From Bacillus sp. PAMC26568 (GTDB lineage: Bacteria > Bacillota > Bacilli > Bacillales > Bacillaceae): a stretch of 64,000 nt of DNA. The notes below the pieces were generated by a model. It was not told where the DNA came from, did not search any database, and was given only the letters and a program-made list of their open reading frames with translations. Position numbers and translations under genes: made by a program. Below are positions 36,540 to 46,168 of the stretch, piece by piece. The stretch spans positions 1,550,001-1,614,000 of the forward strand of contig NZ_CP060137.1 in assembly GCF_014235785.1 (NCBI RefSeq), written 5' to 3'. Each line of letters opens with the position of its first letter. Within the stretch, counting starts at the first letter, position 1.

Positions 36540-37850
36540 ATGGCAAAACCGATAATAGCGATCGTTGGCCGTCCGAATGTCGGGAAATCGACAATTTTTA
36601 ATCGAATCGTAGGCGAGCGTGTTTCAATCGTTGAAGATATACCAGGAGTTACTAGAGACCGAATATACAGTTCCGGAGAATGGCTGAACTATCAATTTAA
36701 CGTGATTGATACGGGAGGAATTGATATTGGAGATGAGCCGTTTTTAGCTCAAATTCGCCAGCAGGCTGAAATTGCGATTGATGAAGCGGATGTTATTGTT
36801 TTTTTGACAAATGGACGCGAGGGCGTGACAGCTGCAGATGAAGAAGTCGCCAAAATTCTTTACCGCAGCAAAAAACCAGTAGTACTTGCCGTTAACAAAG
36901 TGGACAATCCTGAAATGAGAGCAAGTATTTATGATTTCTATGCACTTGGATTTGGAGAGCCATACCCGATATCTGGATCTCATGGACTTGGTCTTGGTGA
37001 TTTGCTCGATGCCGTTGCTGAGCATTTTAAAAATATCGTGACAGAAGATTATGACGATGAAACAATTAAATTTAGTTTAATTGGACGCCCGAATGTAGGG
37101 AAGTCATCGCTTGTCAATGCCCTGCTCGGGGAAGAACGTGTTATTGTGAGCAACATTGCAGGCACGACACGTGACGCTGTTGACACAAGCTATCGCTATG
37201 AAGGACAAGATTTTGTCATTATCGATACGGCTGGAATGAGAAAAAAAGGGAAGGTATACGAGTCAACTGAAAAATACAGTGTTCTCCGCGCCCTTAAAGC
37301 AATTGACCGTTCTGATGTAGTTCTTGTTGTCATAGATGGTGAAGAAGGAATTATTGAACAGGACAAAAAAATTGCCGGTTACGCTCATGAAGCTGGACGT
37401 GCTGTTGTAATTGTCGTTAATAAATGGGATGCCGTTGAAAAAGACGAAAAAACAATGAAGGATTTTGAAACGAATATTAGAGATCATTTCTTGTTTTTAG
37501 ATTACGCACCAATTGTTTTCTTATCGGCAAAAACAACGCGCAGAATCCATACCCTGATGCCAAAAATTATTACAGCAAGTGAAAATCATGCACTCCGTGT
37601 TCAAACTACCGTCCTTAACGATGTGATTATGGATGCGGTGGCAATGAATCCGACTCCAACAGATAAAGGGAAGAGATTAAAGATTTATTATGCGACACAG
37701 GTTGCAGTTAAACCGCCGGCATTCGCCATCTTCGTAAATGAACCTGAATTGATGCATTTTTCATATGAACGATTTTTACAAAACCGAATCCGTGATGCAT
37801 TCGGCTTTGAAGGCACACCAATTAAAATCTTTCCAAGAGCAAGAAAATAA
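36540..37850 (+). CDS. der: Ribosome biogenesis GTPase Der (EngA/YphC)
   Basis: Essential GTPase for 50S subunit assembly. 436 aa with two tandem G domains: GRPNVGKST at about residue 10 and GRPNVGKSS at about residue 183, each with a DTGG or DTAG G3 motif and NKVD/NKWD G4 motifs, and a C-terminal KH-like domain (about 350-436). Length identical to B. subtilis Der. Confidence 0.97.
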   Translation: MAKPIIAIVGRPNVGKSTIFNRIVGERVSIVEDIPGVTRDRIYSSGEWLNYQFNVIDTGGIDIGDEPFLAQIRQQAEIAIDEADVIVFLTNGREGVTAADEEVAKILYRSKKPVVLAVNKVDNPEMRASIYDFYALGFGEPYPISGSHGLGLGDLLDAVAEHFKNIVTEDYDDETIKFSLIGRPNVGKSSLVNALLGEERVIVSNIAGTTRDAVDTSYRYEGQDFVIIDTAGMRKKGKVYESTEKYSVLRALKAIDRSDVVLVVIDGEEGIIEQDKKIAGYAHEAGRAVVIVVNKWDAVEKDEKTMKDFETNIRDHFLFLDYAPIVFLSAKTTRRIHTLMPKIITASENHALRVQTTVLNDVIMDAVAMNPTPTDKGKRLKIYYATQVAVKPPAFAIFVNEPELMHFSYERFLQNRIRDAFGFEGTPIKIFPRARK

Positions 37851-37865
37851 TAGGGGTGAATAGAT

Positions 37866-38900
37866 ATGGAACGTATTGCAGTTCTTGGTGCAGGAAGCTG
37901 GGGCACAGCACTGAGCATCGTACTTGCGGATAATAACCATGAAGTAAGGCTCTGGGGGCACCGGACGGAATTAATTCAGCAGATCAATGAATCTCATCGT
38001 AATCATAAATATTTGCCGGATGTGGAATTATCTGATGCCATTAGAGGCTATACGGATTTGGCGGAAGCTTTAAATGATGTAAAAATTGCTGTCCTTGCTG
38101 TTCCGACAAAGGCAATAAGAGAAGTTCTGCAAGAGGTCATCAAAGTAATTGATCAGCCGATTACGGTAGTTCATGTCAGTAAAGGAATTGAACCAGATTC
38201 CCTGCTTCGCATTTCCGAAATCATTAAAGATGAAATGCCTGAAAGACTGCTTGAGGATGTTGTAGTCCTATCAGGTCCAAGTCATGCCGAAGAGGTAAGC
38301 TTAAGACAGCCGACAACTGTAACATCGTCATCAGACAATCTTGAAGCAGCTGAACTTATTCAGGATTTATTCATGAACCATCATTTCAGGGTTTACACAA
38401 ATCCAGATATGATTGGTGTTGAAATAGGCGGGGCATTAAAGAACATCATTGCGCTTGCTGCTGGAATTACGGATGGTTTAGGCTATGGAGATAACGCAAA
38501 AGCAGCACTTATCACAAGAGGACTCGCTGAAATTGCCCGCCTTGGCAGCATAATGGGGGGAAACCCGCTGACATTCTCAGGATTAACTGGAATTGGCGAC
38601 CTTATTGTAACTTGTACAAGTGTTCACTCAAGAAACTGGAGAGCTGGCAATCTGCTCGGAAAAGGCCAAAAACTTGAAGATGTGCTTGAAAATATGGGCA
38701 TGGTCGTTGAAGGCGTTCGAACAACAAAGGCAGCATACCAGCTTGCACAAAAATATGACGTAAAAATGCCTATCACGGCAGCCCTATATGATGTTTTATT
38801 TAATGATAAAGAAGTTGAGGATGCAGTTGATTCATTAATGGCACGAGTGAAAACACATGAGATGGAAGATCTTGTGAATATTAGTGAAAATCGCAGCTGA
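37866..38900 (+). CDS. gpsA: Glycerol-3-phosphate dehydrogenase GpsA
   Basis: NAD(P)-dependent reduction of dihydroxyacetone phosphate to glycerol-3-phosphate, for phospholipid synthesis. 344 aa with GAGSWGTALS nucleotide motif, the AVPTKAIRE segment, catalytic lysine region GALKNIIALAAG, and the TGIGDLIVTC motif. Starts 15 nt after der, so the two are probably cotranscribed. No terminator close to the stop. Confidence 0.97.
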   Translation: MERIAVLGAGSWGTALSIVLADNNHEVRLWGHRTELIQQINESHRNHKYLPDVELSDAIRGYTDLAEALNDVKIAVLAVPTKAIREVLQEVIKVIDQPITVVHVSKGIEPDSLLRISEIIKDEMPERLLEDVVVLSGPSHAEEVSLRQPTTVTSSSDNLEAAELIQDLFMNHHFRVYTNPDMIGVEIGGALKNIIALAAGITDGLGYGDNAKAALITRGLAEIARLGSIMGGNPLTFSGLTGIGDLIVTCTSVHSRNWRAGNLLGKGQKLEDVLENMGMVVEGVRTTKAAYQLAQKYDVKMPITAALYDVLFNDKEVEDAVDSLMARVKTHEMEDLVNISENRS

Positions 38901-39178
38901 GTCGTGTGGCATAAGGTTTGGAGTGAGCATACTATAGGTTGAGTTTGTAAAAGAATAAGGATCTTACTCATGAAACGGACCACTAGGTGCAAATGCGTGA
39001 ATCACACTTAGCATTGAATCATATACTTACATCTCCTCTTGGCTCCTGAATCGGCAGACTTTATCCGTGAAAATAGGCATTAGAGGATGCAAATGCTCTG
39101 AAATTCGCATAAAATGCATCGTAGTAAATTATGAGTTGTTCTAATCTTTTGGGTTCGATTAGTCTGCAGTAAAAATAG

Positions 39179-39217
39179 CTGGAGTAAAGCTGCCCCTCTT
39201 TACTTCAGTTTTTTTAT
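39179..39217 (+). terminator. Strong terminator 280 nt beyond gpsA
   Basis: CTGGAGTAAAG (39179-39189) and CTTTACTTCAG (39198-39208) stem with a G-U pair, then TTTTTTT. The intervening 278 nt contain no convincing reading frame, so either gpsA has a long 3' UTR or a small RNA ends here. Confidence 0.8.
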
Positions 39218-39337
39218 GGAATGAGGGGACAGGCTTTATTATTTACCCAATAAGCGTATCCTCTGGTCAATTGCCATCTCATTGAATGATAGCGTTAATT
39301 GACCTTGGACAATTCTTAGCTGCTTTGCGGGAGAAGG

Positions 39338-39621
39338 AGGCGCTTCCGCTTTTCTTTTGTCCAGCTCCACCTCCTAACTCCTCGGTCAGAACAGATCAGC
39401 CTGAAAAGTCAAAACCGGACTTTGCAGTCTGCTCCTTATCTGTCTGTCGGAGCTAAGCAGTCGGTTCCGCTTTTCTATGCAGGCGCTTCCGCTTTTCTTG
39501 ATGTCCAGCTCCAGCGCCTAACTCCTCGGTCAGTACGGCTCTGCCAGTAAAGTCAAAACCGAACTTTTCTGTCAGATCCTTAACTGCCTGTCGGAGCTAA
39601 ACAGGCGCTTCCGCTTTTCTT
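39338..39621 (+). repeat. Array of dispersed intergenic repeats after gpsA
   Basis: Two long copies (39359-39476 and 39503-39621), each starting GTCCAGCTCCA, with CTAACTCCTCGGTCAG and AGTCAAAACCG-ACTT cores and ending in TTCCGCTTTTCT. Two isolated copies of the 3' end (GGCGCTTCCGCTTTTCTT) lie at 39339-39356 and 39482-39499. The 760-bp gap between gpsA and yphE contains this array, the terminator at 39.18 kb and no gene. Confidence 0.8.
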
Positions 39622-39660
39622 GTGATATAATATTTTCGGAATAAAAGGGGAGGAAAGAGA

Positions 39661-39861
39661 ATGAGTCCAGCGTTATTAAAGATGTGGATTGCTCTCGCTT
39701 CAATGGGGTTTATGTTTGTTGCGATCATATCAATCTATTTCAGCAGATATAAAATGAAAGGGTTTTTAAAGGTTATTTTTGCCTCAATTGCCTATTTTTT
39801 TATGATTCTAGCAGGATTAATGATTATTTTTGTTGTATTCAGCGGTCCTGTAAATGAATAA
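39661..39861 (+). CDS. yphE: YphE, DUF2768 small membrane protein
   Basis: 66 aa with two membrane helices (about 8-28 and 36-60) joined by a short basic loop (SRYKMKG). GGGGAGGAAAGAG precedes the ATG. Matches the small DUF2768 protein in the gpsA-yphE-yphF-spoIVA order. Function unknown; genomic context suggests sporulation. Confidence 0.85.
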   Translation: MSPALLKMWIALASMGFMFVAIISIYFSRYKMKGFLKVIFASIAYFFMILAGLMIIFVVFSGPVNE

Positions 39862-39889
39862 TGAATTTCAAAATAAAAGGAAGATTTTC

Positions 39890-40609
39890 ATGAAAAAGTT
39901 TGCAGCTATTATCCCTGTATTTTTACTCATGACATTGCTTTCAGGCTGTTTATATCCTGATCAGGAACTGACCAAAAATCAGGTAGCTTATGAAGATCAA
40001 ATTGCAGGTGTTCAAAATACGGTAGATCGCTTTAAAGAAGATTCCGGGGGACTGCTTCCAATAAAAACTAGAGATATGAAAACCCCGATCTATCAAAAGT
40101 ACCCCGTTGACTTTGCCCAGCTCGTGCCTGGGTATATGGCTGAACCGCCTGGAACCGCTTATGAAAACGGAGGAATTTACTTGTATGTTCTCATCGATGT
40201 TGAAGAGAATCCGACAGTAAAGCTGATTGATCTCCGTATTTCAGAAGAAATCCGTGATTTGAAAACAAGATTAAATGTGTATAAAGCTTCGAACGGGTAT
40301 CCGCCATATAAAGATATTGTGGCTGAAAATGTATTTACTTTAGATTATAAAAAGCTGGGTTACAAGGAAGCCCCGCAGGCAATAAGTCCGTATTCAGGCG
40401 AAATGCTGCCTTTTGTAATTGATAATAAAGGCGAAGTGTATGTAGATTACAGGATTGATTTGTTTAAAGTATTAAACAAAAAGAAAAGAACAATCGCAAA
40501 AGGTGAAGACATAAGAGATCTTTTAGTGGAAGATTCCCCATTTGTTCCTGCTTTTTCGCTGCCATATACAGTTAATGAAAAAAATGAACCTGTATTTTTA
40601 GATAAATAA
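39890..40609 (+). CDS. yphF: YphF, putative lipoprotein
   Basis: 239 aa. Signal peptide with lipobox LLSGC (Cys at about residue 20) followed by YPDQELTKNQ. The rest is a soluble extracytoplasmic domain of unknown function. ATG 39890 is preceded by AAAAGGAAG; a start at 39854 would overlap yphE and lengthen the signal peptide unreasonably. Located before spoIVA as in B. subtilis. Confidence 0.88.
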   Translation: MKKFAAIIPVFLLMTLLSGCLYPDQELTKNQVAYEDQIAGVQNTVDRFKEDSGGLLPIKTRDMKTPIYQKYPVDFAQLVPGYMAEPPGTAYENGGIYLYVLIDVEENPTVKLIDLRISEEIRDLKTRLNVYKASNGYPPYKDIVAENVFTLDYKKLGYKEAPQAISPYSGEMLPFVIDNKGEVYVDYRIDLFKVLNKKKRTIAKGEDIRDLLVEDSPFVPAFSLPYTVNEKNEPVFLDK

Positions 40610-40615
40610 GGCATG

Positions 40616-40656
40616 AACCCCTCTTAAGAGAATAAACTCTGAAAGAGGGGTTTTTC
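40616..40656 (+). terminator. Intrinsic terminator after yphF
   Basis: ACCCCTCTT and AAGAGGGGT stem followed by a T-rich run. Confidence 0.85.
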
Positions 40657-40706
40657 ATTTTTAAAATCATAATAAGAAAATGAAATGAAAAAATTTTCGG
40701 ATACTG

Positions 40707-40736
40707 TCATAAATAAATAGGACAACGTCATAAATA
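40707..40736 (+). promoter_or_regulatory. Candidate sigma-E promoter of spoIVA
   Basis: TCATAAA (40707-40713) as -35 and CATAAATA (40729-40736) as -10 with about 15 nt between, resembling the sigma-E pattern. The same GTCATAAATA word occurs twice, 21 bp apart. spoIVA is sigma-E dependent in B. subtilis; this placement is by eye. Confidence 0.45.
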
Positions 40737-40806
40737 TATAGTGTCCTAAAACACGAAGAAGAAGACGGTCAATAACCCAAGAAGCCTATGATCGGGAGGG
40801 GATCAC

Positions 40807-42285
40807 TTGGAAAAGGTAGATATTTTCAAAGATATTGCTGAGCGCACTGGCGGCGATATCTATCTTGGAGTAGTGGGAGCAGTAAGAACAGGCAAATCTA
40901 CTTTTATTAAAAAGTTCATGGAGCTTGTCGTGCTTCCGAATATTGATAATGAAGCTGATAAAGCACGGGCGCAGGATGAACTGCCGCAAAGTGCAGCCGG
41001 AAAAACCATCATGACGACAGAGCCTAAATTTGTTCCGAATCAAGCTGTTTCAATCCATGTTGATGAGGGACTTGACGTCAATATTAGATTGGTAGATTGC
41101 GTAGGCTATACAGTGCCTGGAGCAAAAGGATATGAAGACGAAAACGGTCCAAGAATGATTAACACTCCGTGGTATGAGGAGCCGATTCCATTCCATGAAG
41201 CAGCTGAAATCGGCACTCGTAAGGTGATACAGGAACATTCAACGATCGGAGTTGTTATTACAACAGATGGCTCCATTGGAGAAATTCCTAGAAGAGACTA
41301 CATCGAAGCTGAAGAACGCGTAATAGAGGAATTGAAAGAAGTCGGCAAGCCATTCATTATGATCATTAATACTGTACAGCCATATCACCCTGAAACAGAA
41401 ACACTCCGCAGACAGCTGAGCGAGAAATATGACATCCCGGTTCTTGCGATGAGTGTTGAAAGTATTCGCGAAACAGATGTAATCAATGTTCTTCGCGAAG
41501 CACTTTATGAGTTCCCAGTCCTAGAGGTAAATGTGAATCTTCCTAGCTGGGTAATGGTCCTTCGTGATAACCACTGGCTGCGCGAAAGCTACCAGGAAGC
41601 TGTTAAAGATACTGTTCAGGATATTAAACGCCTTAGAGATGTTGATCGTGTAGTAGGATATTTCAGCGAATATGACTTCATTGACCGGGCAAGTCTTGCT
41701 GGAATTGAAATGGGGCAAGGAATTGCCGAAATTGACTTGTATGCTCCAGATGATCTGTACGATCAGATCCTAAAAGAGGTAGTCGGAGTAGAAATCCGGG
41801 GAAAAGATCATTTGCTGCAGCTGATGCAGGACTTTGCATACGCAAAGGCTGAATATGATCAAGTGTCAGATGCTCTTAGGATGGTAAAGCAGACAGGGTA
41901 TGGCATTGCAGCGCCGGCTCTTAGCGACATGAGCCTGGATGAACCTGAAATCATCCGTCAGGGTGCAAGGTTTGGTGTCCGATTAAAGGCAGTGGCTCCT
42001 TCCATTCATATGATTAAAGTTGATGTGGAATCAGAGTTTGCTCCAATTATCGGTACAGAAAAGCAAAGTGAGGAACTGGTACGGTACTTAATGCAGGATT
42101 TTGAAGATAATCCGCTTTCTATCTGGAATTCAGATATTTTCGGACGAAGCTTGAGCTCAATCGTACGAGAAGGAATTCAAGCGAAACTATCTTTAATGCC
42201 TGAAAATGCGAGATACAAGCTGAAAGAAACGCTGGAAAGAATTATTAACGAAGGATCAGGCGGATTAATCGCGATCATTCTATAA
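40807..42285 (+). CDS. spoIVA: Spore coat morphogenetic ATPase SpoIVA
   Basis: ATP-hydrolysing protein that polymerises on the forespore surface and forms the basement layer of the coat. 492 aa, the same as B. subtilis. Walker A GAVRTGKST at about residue 19, a DCVGYTVPGAKG switch-like segment, and the conserved C-terminal SGGLIAIIL. The start codon is TTG, preceded by GGGAGGGGATC. Single-gene transcript. Confidence 0.98.
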   Translation: MEKVDIFKDIAERTGGDIYLGVVGAVRTGKSTFIKKFMELVVLPNIDNEADKARAQDELPQSAAGKTIMTTEPKFVPNQAVSIHVDEGLDVNIRLVDCVGYTVPGAKGYEDENGPRMINTPWYEEPIPFHEAAEIGTRKVIQEHSTIGVVITTDGSIGEIPRRDYIEAEERVIEELKEVGKPFIMIINTVQPYHPETETLRRQLSEKYDIPVLAMSVESIRETDVINVLREALYEFPVLEVNVNLPSWVMVLRDNHWLRESYQEAVKDTVQDIKRLRDVDRVVGYFSEYDFIDRASLAGIEMGQGIAEIDLYAPDDLYDQILKEVVGVEIRGKDHLLQLMQDFAYAKAEYDQVSDALRMVKQTGYGIAAPALSDMSLDEPEIIRQGARFGVRLKAVAPSIHMIKVDVESEFAPIIGTEKQSEELVRYLMQDFEDNPLSIWNSDIFGRSLSSIVREGIQAKLSLMPENARYKLKETLERIINEGSGGLIAIIL

Positions 42286-42298
42286 ATGTATTTGAACA

Positions 42299-42328
42299 GA
42301 TGACCACGAAATAGGGTCATCTTTTTTG
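42299..42328 (+). terminator. Intrinsic terminator after spoIVA
   Basis: GATGACC (42299-42305) and GGGTCATC (42314-42321) stem followed by TTTTTT. Confidence 0.85.
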
Positions 42329-42659
42329 TCTTTAAAAATAGTTTTCAGTTTCATAACAAATACCTTACAAAATTTTATTTTAATAAAATTTAACTTTACA
42401 TCTTTCTCTTTATATATTAGAGTCATTATCATGTTTTATATATTGTAGGATAATAATTATCACATTTCGGATTTTTTAGTAAAATAAGTATTTTATAGGA
42501 ATGCTTGTTCGCCTGAAAGCATCTTCAATTATTGATTTACTTAGGTTTTATCAAGGTTTCTCCTTGCTTAGCGAAATAGGATGTGTTAATCTACTATCAG
42601 AAATTATTTTCTGCATTGGGCGATTCTTCCTAAAAACCCAATATTCATGCGGAAAATCA

Positions 42660-42688
42660 TTGAATTCTGACCGTTAATCGTATAAGAT
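42660..42688 (+). promoter_or_regulatory. Candidate promoter of hbs
   Basis: TTGAAT (42660-42665), 17-nt spacer, TAAGAT (42683-42688); an overlapping TATAAG at 42681 also fits. This would give a leader of over 100 nt. The rest of the 480-bp gap after the spoIVA terminator is AT-rich and holds no other feature I can support. Confidence 0.4.
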
Positions 42689-42807
42689 TAGCGTGTTAAC
42701 AGTAAAATGCCTATCTATCATGTATAGATTATGCATAATCTGTAAAGAAATGAAATTAACAGAACTTTTATTGCTTAACAGTCAATCTTTGGGAGGAGGT
42801 GAAAGGC

Positions 42808-43086
42808 ATGAATAAAACAGAACTTATCAACGCGGTAGCAGAAGCTAGCGAATTGTCAAAAAAAGATGCAACGAAAGCTGTTGATGCTGTTTTCGATACA
42901 CTTTTAGATGCACTTAAAAACGGTGATAAAGTACAATTGATCGGTTTTGGTAACTTTGAAGTACGTGAGCGCGCTGCTCGTAAAGGACGCAACCCACAAA
43001 CTGGCGAGGAAATCGAAATCGCAGCAAGCAAAGTGCCTGCGTTCAAACCAGGTAAAGCTCTTAAAGACGCTGTAGCTGGAAAATAA
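42808..43086 (+). CDS. hbs: DNA-binding protein HU (HBsu)
   Basis: Histone-like nucleoid protein, dimeric, bends DNA without sequence specificity. 92 aa, identical in length to HBsu; conserved [26 protein letters not shown] arm region (given in part: [19 protein letters not shown]). ATG 42808 is preceded by GGGAGGAGGTGAAAGG, an exceptionally strong ribosome binding site, fitting an abundant protein. Confidence 0.98.
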   Translation: MNKTELINAVAEASELSKKDATKAVDAVFDTLLDALKNGDKVQLIGFGNFEVRERAARKGRNPQTGEEIEIAASKVPAFKPGKALKDAVAGK

Positions 43087-43140
43087 TGTGCTCTAACCCG
43101 TGTATGATAAAGCTAATAGTACATACACAATGAACATGGA

Positions 43141-43170
43141 TAGCCCCTTTTAAAGGGGCTTTTCCTTTGT
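43141..43170 (+). terminator. Intrinsic terminator after hbs
   Basis: AGCCCCTTT and AAAGGGGCT stem followed by TTTCCTTTGTTTT. Beyond it the roughly 380-nt gap to folE holds only a candidate promoter. Confidence 0.8.
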
Positions 43171-43504
43171 TTTGGCATCTTTTTGGGACTAAGAAGCGCT
43201 CAAAAGCCCGAAATGAGGTCTTCAAAAGAAGTGAATGAAGCCCAAAAACAGCAGAAAAGCAGAAACAGGGGGCCACAAAGTGCCTGAATGAGTTGTGTTA
43301 GAATATATTGTTGTTTTCCCTTATTAGACTGATTATATGGAAATCGTGCTCTTTTCTAGTAAGTTTTAAAGAAACAAGTTTTTCCTTCTTAAAAGAATTG
43401 AAAATCATAAATGTCTTAGAACTGATCCTTTTTGGAAATTCTTCCGAAAAACACACACTCAAGTCCCGCAAAGCACGTCATTTCTTTGCTTTTAAACTCT
43501 TACT

Positions 43505-43515
43505 TATGCTAGAAT
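43505..43515 (+). promoter_or_regulatory. Candidate extended -10 promoter of folE-mtrB
   Basis: TATGCTAGAAT contains an extended -10 (TGC-TAGAAT at 43507-43515) without a good -35; start about 36 nt downstream. Confidence 0.4.
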
Positions 43516-43550
43516 CTGTATCAAATATATTGTTTTTTAGGAGGATTTGT

Positions 43551-44117
43551 ATGGGGCAAATCAATACAGAGCAAATCGAACAGGCGGTAAGACTCATTCT
43601 TGAAGCGATTGGCGAAGATCCAAATCGCGAAGGACTGCTGGATACTCCTAAAAGGGTTGCCAAAATGTATGCCGAAGTTTTCTCCGGCTTGAACGAAGAC
43701 CCAAAAGAACATTTTAAAACCGTTTTTGGCGAAGATCACGAAGAACTAGTTTTGGTTAAAGATATTCCATTCCATTCTATGTGTGAGCATCACTTAGTCC
43801 CGTTTTTTGGGAAAGCTCATATCGCATACATCCCAAAGGGCGGAAAAGTAACGGGACTTAGCAAGCTTGCACGAGCTGTAGAGGCTGTCTGCAGAAGACC
43901 TCAGCTTCAGGAAAGAATTACATCTACCATTGCCGACAGCATAATTGACTCACTCGAGCCTCATGGCGTGATGGTTGTAGTAGAAGCAGAACATATGTGC
44001 ATGACGATGCGCGGTGTGAAAAAGCCAGGCAGCAAAACAGTGACTTCTGCTGTCAGAGGCATCTTTGTTAAGGATGCGGCGGCAAGAGCTGAAGTATTAT
44101 CATTCATTAAAGAATAA
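43551..44117 (+). CDS. folE: GTP cyclohydrolase I FolE (MtrA)
   Basis: Converts GTP to dihydroneopterin triphosphate, first step of folate synthesis. 188 aa with zinc and active-site motifs [18 protein letters not shown] and the cysteine/histidine in [14 protein letters not shown] 43551 follows TTAGGAGGATTTGT; the much longer frame upstream is not coding. Cotranscription with mtrB is known in B. subtilis; here the gap is 176 nt. Confidence 0.97.
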   Translation: MGQINTEQIEQAVRLILEAIGEDPNREGLLDTPKRVAKMYAEVFSGLNEDPKEHFKTVFGEDHEELVLVKDIPFHSMCEHHLVPFFGKAHIAYIPKGGKVTGLSKLARAVEAVCRRPQLQERITSTIADSIIDSLEPHGVMVVVEAEHMCMTMRGVKKPGSKTVTSAVRGIFVKDAAARAEVLSFIKE

Positions 44118-44293
44118 GGTTTTTTTCTGAAAAGTTGCTGCTTTACAGGTGTGTATAGTGTTTTCATTTTATTATAGGGTGGATTTCAAGCAACAGTACT
44201 GGATTAGAACCTGCTGCTAGACATGAACCGAGCTTATTGCGAAAAATACAATCTTACGCACAAAGCCAAGAATAAGGATTTGGGGGTGAACCT

Positions 44294-44521
44294 ATGAAAG
44301 ACAGCACGAACGATTTTTTAGTGATAAAAGCAGAAGAAGACGGAGTCAATGTCATCGGATTAACGCGCGGATCAGATACTAGATTTCATCATTCTGAAAA
44401 GCTTGATAAAGGCGAGGTTATGATTGCCCAGTTTACGGAACATACATCAGCAATCAAAATAAGAGGAAAAGCAATCATTCAAACAAGCTACGGTGAAATG
44501 GAAAGCGACTCTAGAAGATAA
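44294..44521 (+). CDS. mtrB: trp RNA-binding attenuation protein TRAP (MtrB)
   Basis: Eleven-subunit ring that, with bound tryptophan, wraps GAG/UAG repeats in target RNAs. 75 aa. The RNA-contacting Lys36, Lys55 and Arg57 (in SEKLDKGE and AIKIRGKA) and the tryptophan pocket residues (GLTRGSDT) are conserved. GGGGGTGAACCT precedes the ATG. Its main target, the trp leader with GAG/TAG triplets, is at about 52.26 kb of this window. Confidence 0.97.
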   Translation: MKDSTNDFLVIKAEEDGVNVIGLTRGSDTRFHHSEKLDKGEVMIAQFTEHTSAIKIRGKAIIQTSYGEMESDSRR

Positions 44522-44550
44522 TTTTCTGCTGATAGAGATTATGGTATAAT
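44522..44550 (+). promoter_or_regulatory. Candidate promoter of hepS
   Basis: TTTTCT (44522-44527), 17-nt spacer, perfect TATAAT (44545-44550) preceded by TGG. A short CAAAC/GTTTG inverted repeat follows. Confidence 0.5.
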
Positions 44551-44634
44551 GACTATTGTCAAACTAATAGTGTTTGTTGCTATTGCTAGCTTTTCGAAAA
44601 AATTTTCTATTTACATGGGGATTGGGTGATTTAT

Positions 44635-45441
44635 TTGCAAGACATCTATGTACAAATGACTAAGATTAAAGAAATGTTAAACGTAAAGCTCACTCATCCA
44701 TTTTTAGCAAAATATATTCCATCTCCTGTTATTGATGAAGATAAACTGCTCCTTTTCTATGCTTTGTTTGATCAGCTTGATCTTCCAAACGAAAAGAAAG
44801 AGAATTACATAATTACAGCGATGCTCGTGCAAATTGCCCTTGATACTCATGAAGAAGTATCCACTTCCGAACATTTAAAGCAGGAAGAGTTTATGCAAAG
44901 ACAGCTTATTGTTCTTGCAGGAGACTACTTCAGCGGTCTGTATTACGCTTTACTATCAGAAATGCAGGACATTGGAATGATTCGAACGTTAGCAACGGCA
45001 ATAAAAGAAATCAATGAACACAAAATTCGCCTGTATGAAGAGTCAGCAAGCGATTTTGATTCATTTGTAGCGAGTTTGTCTAAAGTAGAAGCAGCGCTTT
45101 TCCAGCATGTTTCAGATTATTTCCATGCTGGATTGTTTTCAAAGCTATCAACAAAATTCCTTTCTTACAAACGGCTTTCCTTAGAAAAAAACAAATACAG
45201 CACAGAATCTATATCACTAATGAGGAATTTGGAGAAAAAGAAAAAAAATGTCGGGACGCTTGAATTGACCGGCGTCTATTTGAAAGAGTTTTGCAACCGT
45301 TATTTCGACGAAACGGTCGATCTTTTAGAAAACTGTTTTCAGCAACCATCCTCCCTGCAAAAGATCCTGTTAGCAAGATTGCATTCATTCAAGTATAATC
45401 AGGACATAAGGTACACTACGTTAGCGGAAGAAGGTTTATGA
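44635..45441 (+). CDS. hepS: Heptaprenyl diphosphate synthase component I HepS
   Basis: Small non-catalytic subunit of the two-component heptaprenyl diphosphate synthase that builds the C35 side chain of menaquinone-7. 268 aa; N-terminal [23 protein letters not shown] and the [20 protein letters not shown] segment are family features. TTG 44635 is chosen by alignment to the family N-terminus (MQDIY) and by GGGGATTGGGTG upstream; GTG 44626 is possible. First gene of hepS-menG-hepT. Confidence 0.92.
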   Translation: MQDIYVQMTKIKEMLNVKLTHPFLAKYIPSPVIDEDKLLLFYALFDQLDLPNEKKENYIITAMLVQIALDTHEEVSTSEHLKQEEFMQRQLIVLAGDYFSGLYYALLSEMQDIGMIRTLATAIKEINEHKIRLYEESASDFDSFVASLSKVEAALFQHVSDYFHAGLFSKLSTKFLSYKRLSLEKNKYSTESISLMRNLEKKKKNVGTLELTGVYLKEFCNRYFDETVDLLENCFQQPSSLQKILLARLHSFKYNQDIRYTTLAEEGL

Positions 45442-45442
45442 A

Positions 45443-46138
45443 ATGCAGCAATCCAAAGAAGAGAGAGTTCATTCAGTTTTTGAAAAAATATATAAAAACT
45501 ACGACAAGATGAATTCAGTTATCAGCTTTCAGCGTCATATTGCATGGCGCAAAGAGACAATGAAAAGAATGAATGTCAAAAAGGGTTCATCCGCCCTTGA
45601 TGTATGCTGCGGAACAGCTGACTGGACGATTGCTATGGCTGAGGCAGTAGGAGAGCAAGGAAAAGCAACAGGCCTTGATTTCAGCAATAATATGCTGAAA
45701 ATCGGCAGAGAGAAAATTAAGGATTATTCCAATATTGAATTAATCCATGGAAATGCGATGGATCTCCCGTTTGCGGATAATACATTTGATTATGTAACGA
45801 TTGGTTTTGGATTGCGTAATGTACCAGATTACATGACGGTGCTTAAAGAAATGCACCGTGTCGTAAAGCCAGGCGGAAAAGTTGTCTGCTTGGAGACATC
45901 CCAGCCGACAATGATCGGATTTAAACAGCTTTACTTCGGATACTTCCGGTATATTATGCCTCTTTTCGGAAAGCTATTTGCTAAAAGCTATAAAGAGTAT
46001 TCATGGCTGCAGGAATCAGCCAGAGACTTCCCGGGGATGCGCGAGCTTGCACAGATGTTCAGTGAGGCAGGCTTTAAAAACGTAGAAGTTAAACCTTTTA
46101 CCGGCGGGGTAGCCGCAATGCATCTCGGCAGTAAATGA
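45443..46138 (+). CDS. menG: Demethylmenaquinone methyltransferase MenG (UbiE family)
   Basis: SAM-dependent C-methylation, last step of menaquinone synthesis. 231 aa with motif [16 protein letters not shown], the post-motif [12 protein letters not shown], and the family [20 protein letters not shown] segment. Starts directly after the hepS stop (TGAAATG), so translation is coupled. Confidence 0.96.
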   Translation: MQQSKEERVHSVFEKIYKNYDKMNSVISFQRHIAWRKETMKRMNVKKGSSALDVCCGTADWTIAMAEAVGEQGKATGLDFSNNMLKIGREKIKDYSNIELIHGNAMDLPFADNTFDYVTIGFGLRNVPDYMTVLKEMHRVVKPGGKVVCLETSQPTMIGFKQLYFGYFRYIMPLFGKLFAKSYKEYSWLQESARDFPGMRELAQMFSEAGFKNVEVKPFTGGVAAMHLGSK

Positions 46139-46168
46139 TTTAAAAATGCGAGTATTTAGGTGAATAGA

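Noticed and set aside
39338-39621. CRISPR array
   Set aside because: Only two full units that are diverged, directly adjacent and palindromic, with no uniform spacers and no cas genes; it is a dispersed repeat.
43308-43550. N-terminal extension of folE
   Set aside because: Family length and the strong AGGAGG before ATG 43551 show that the upstream codons are leader.
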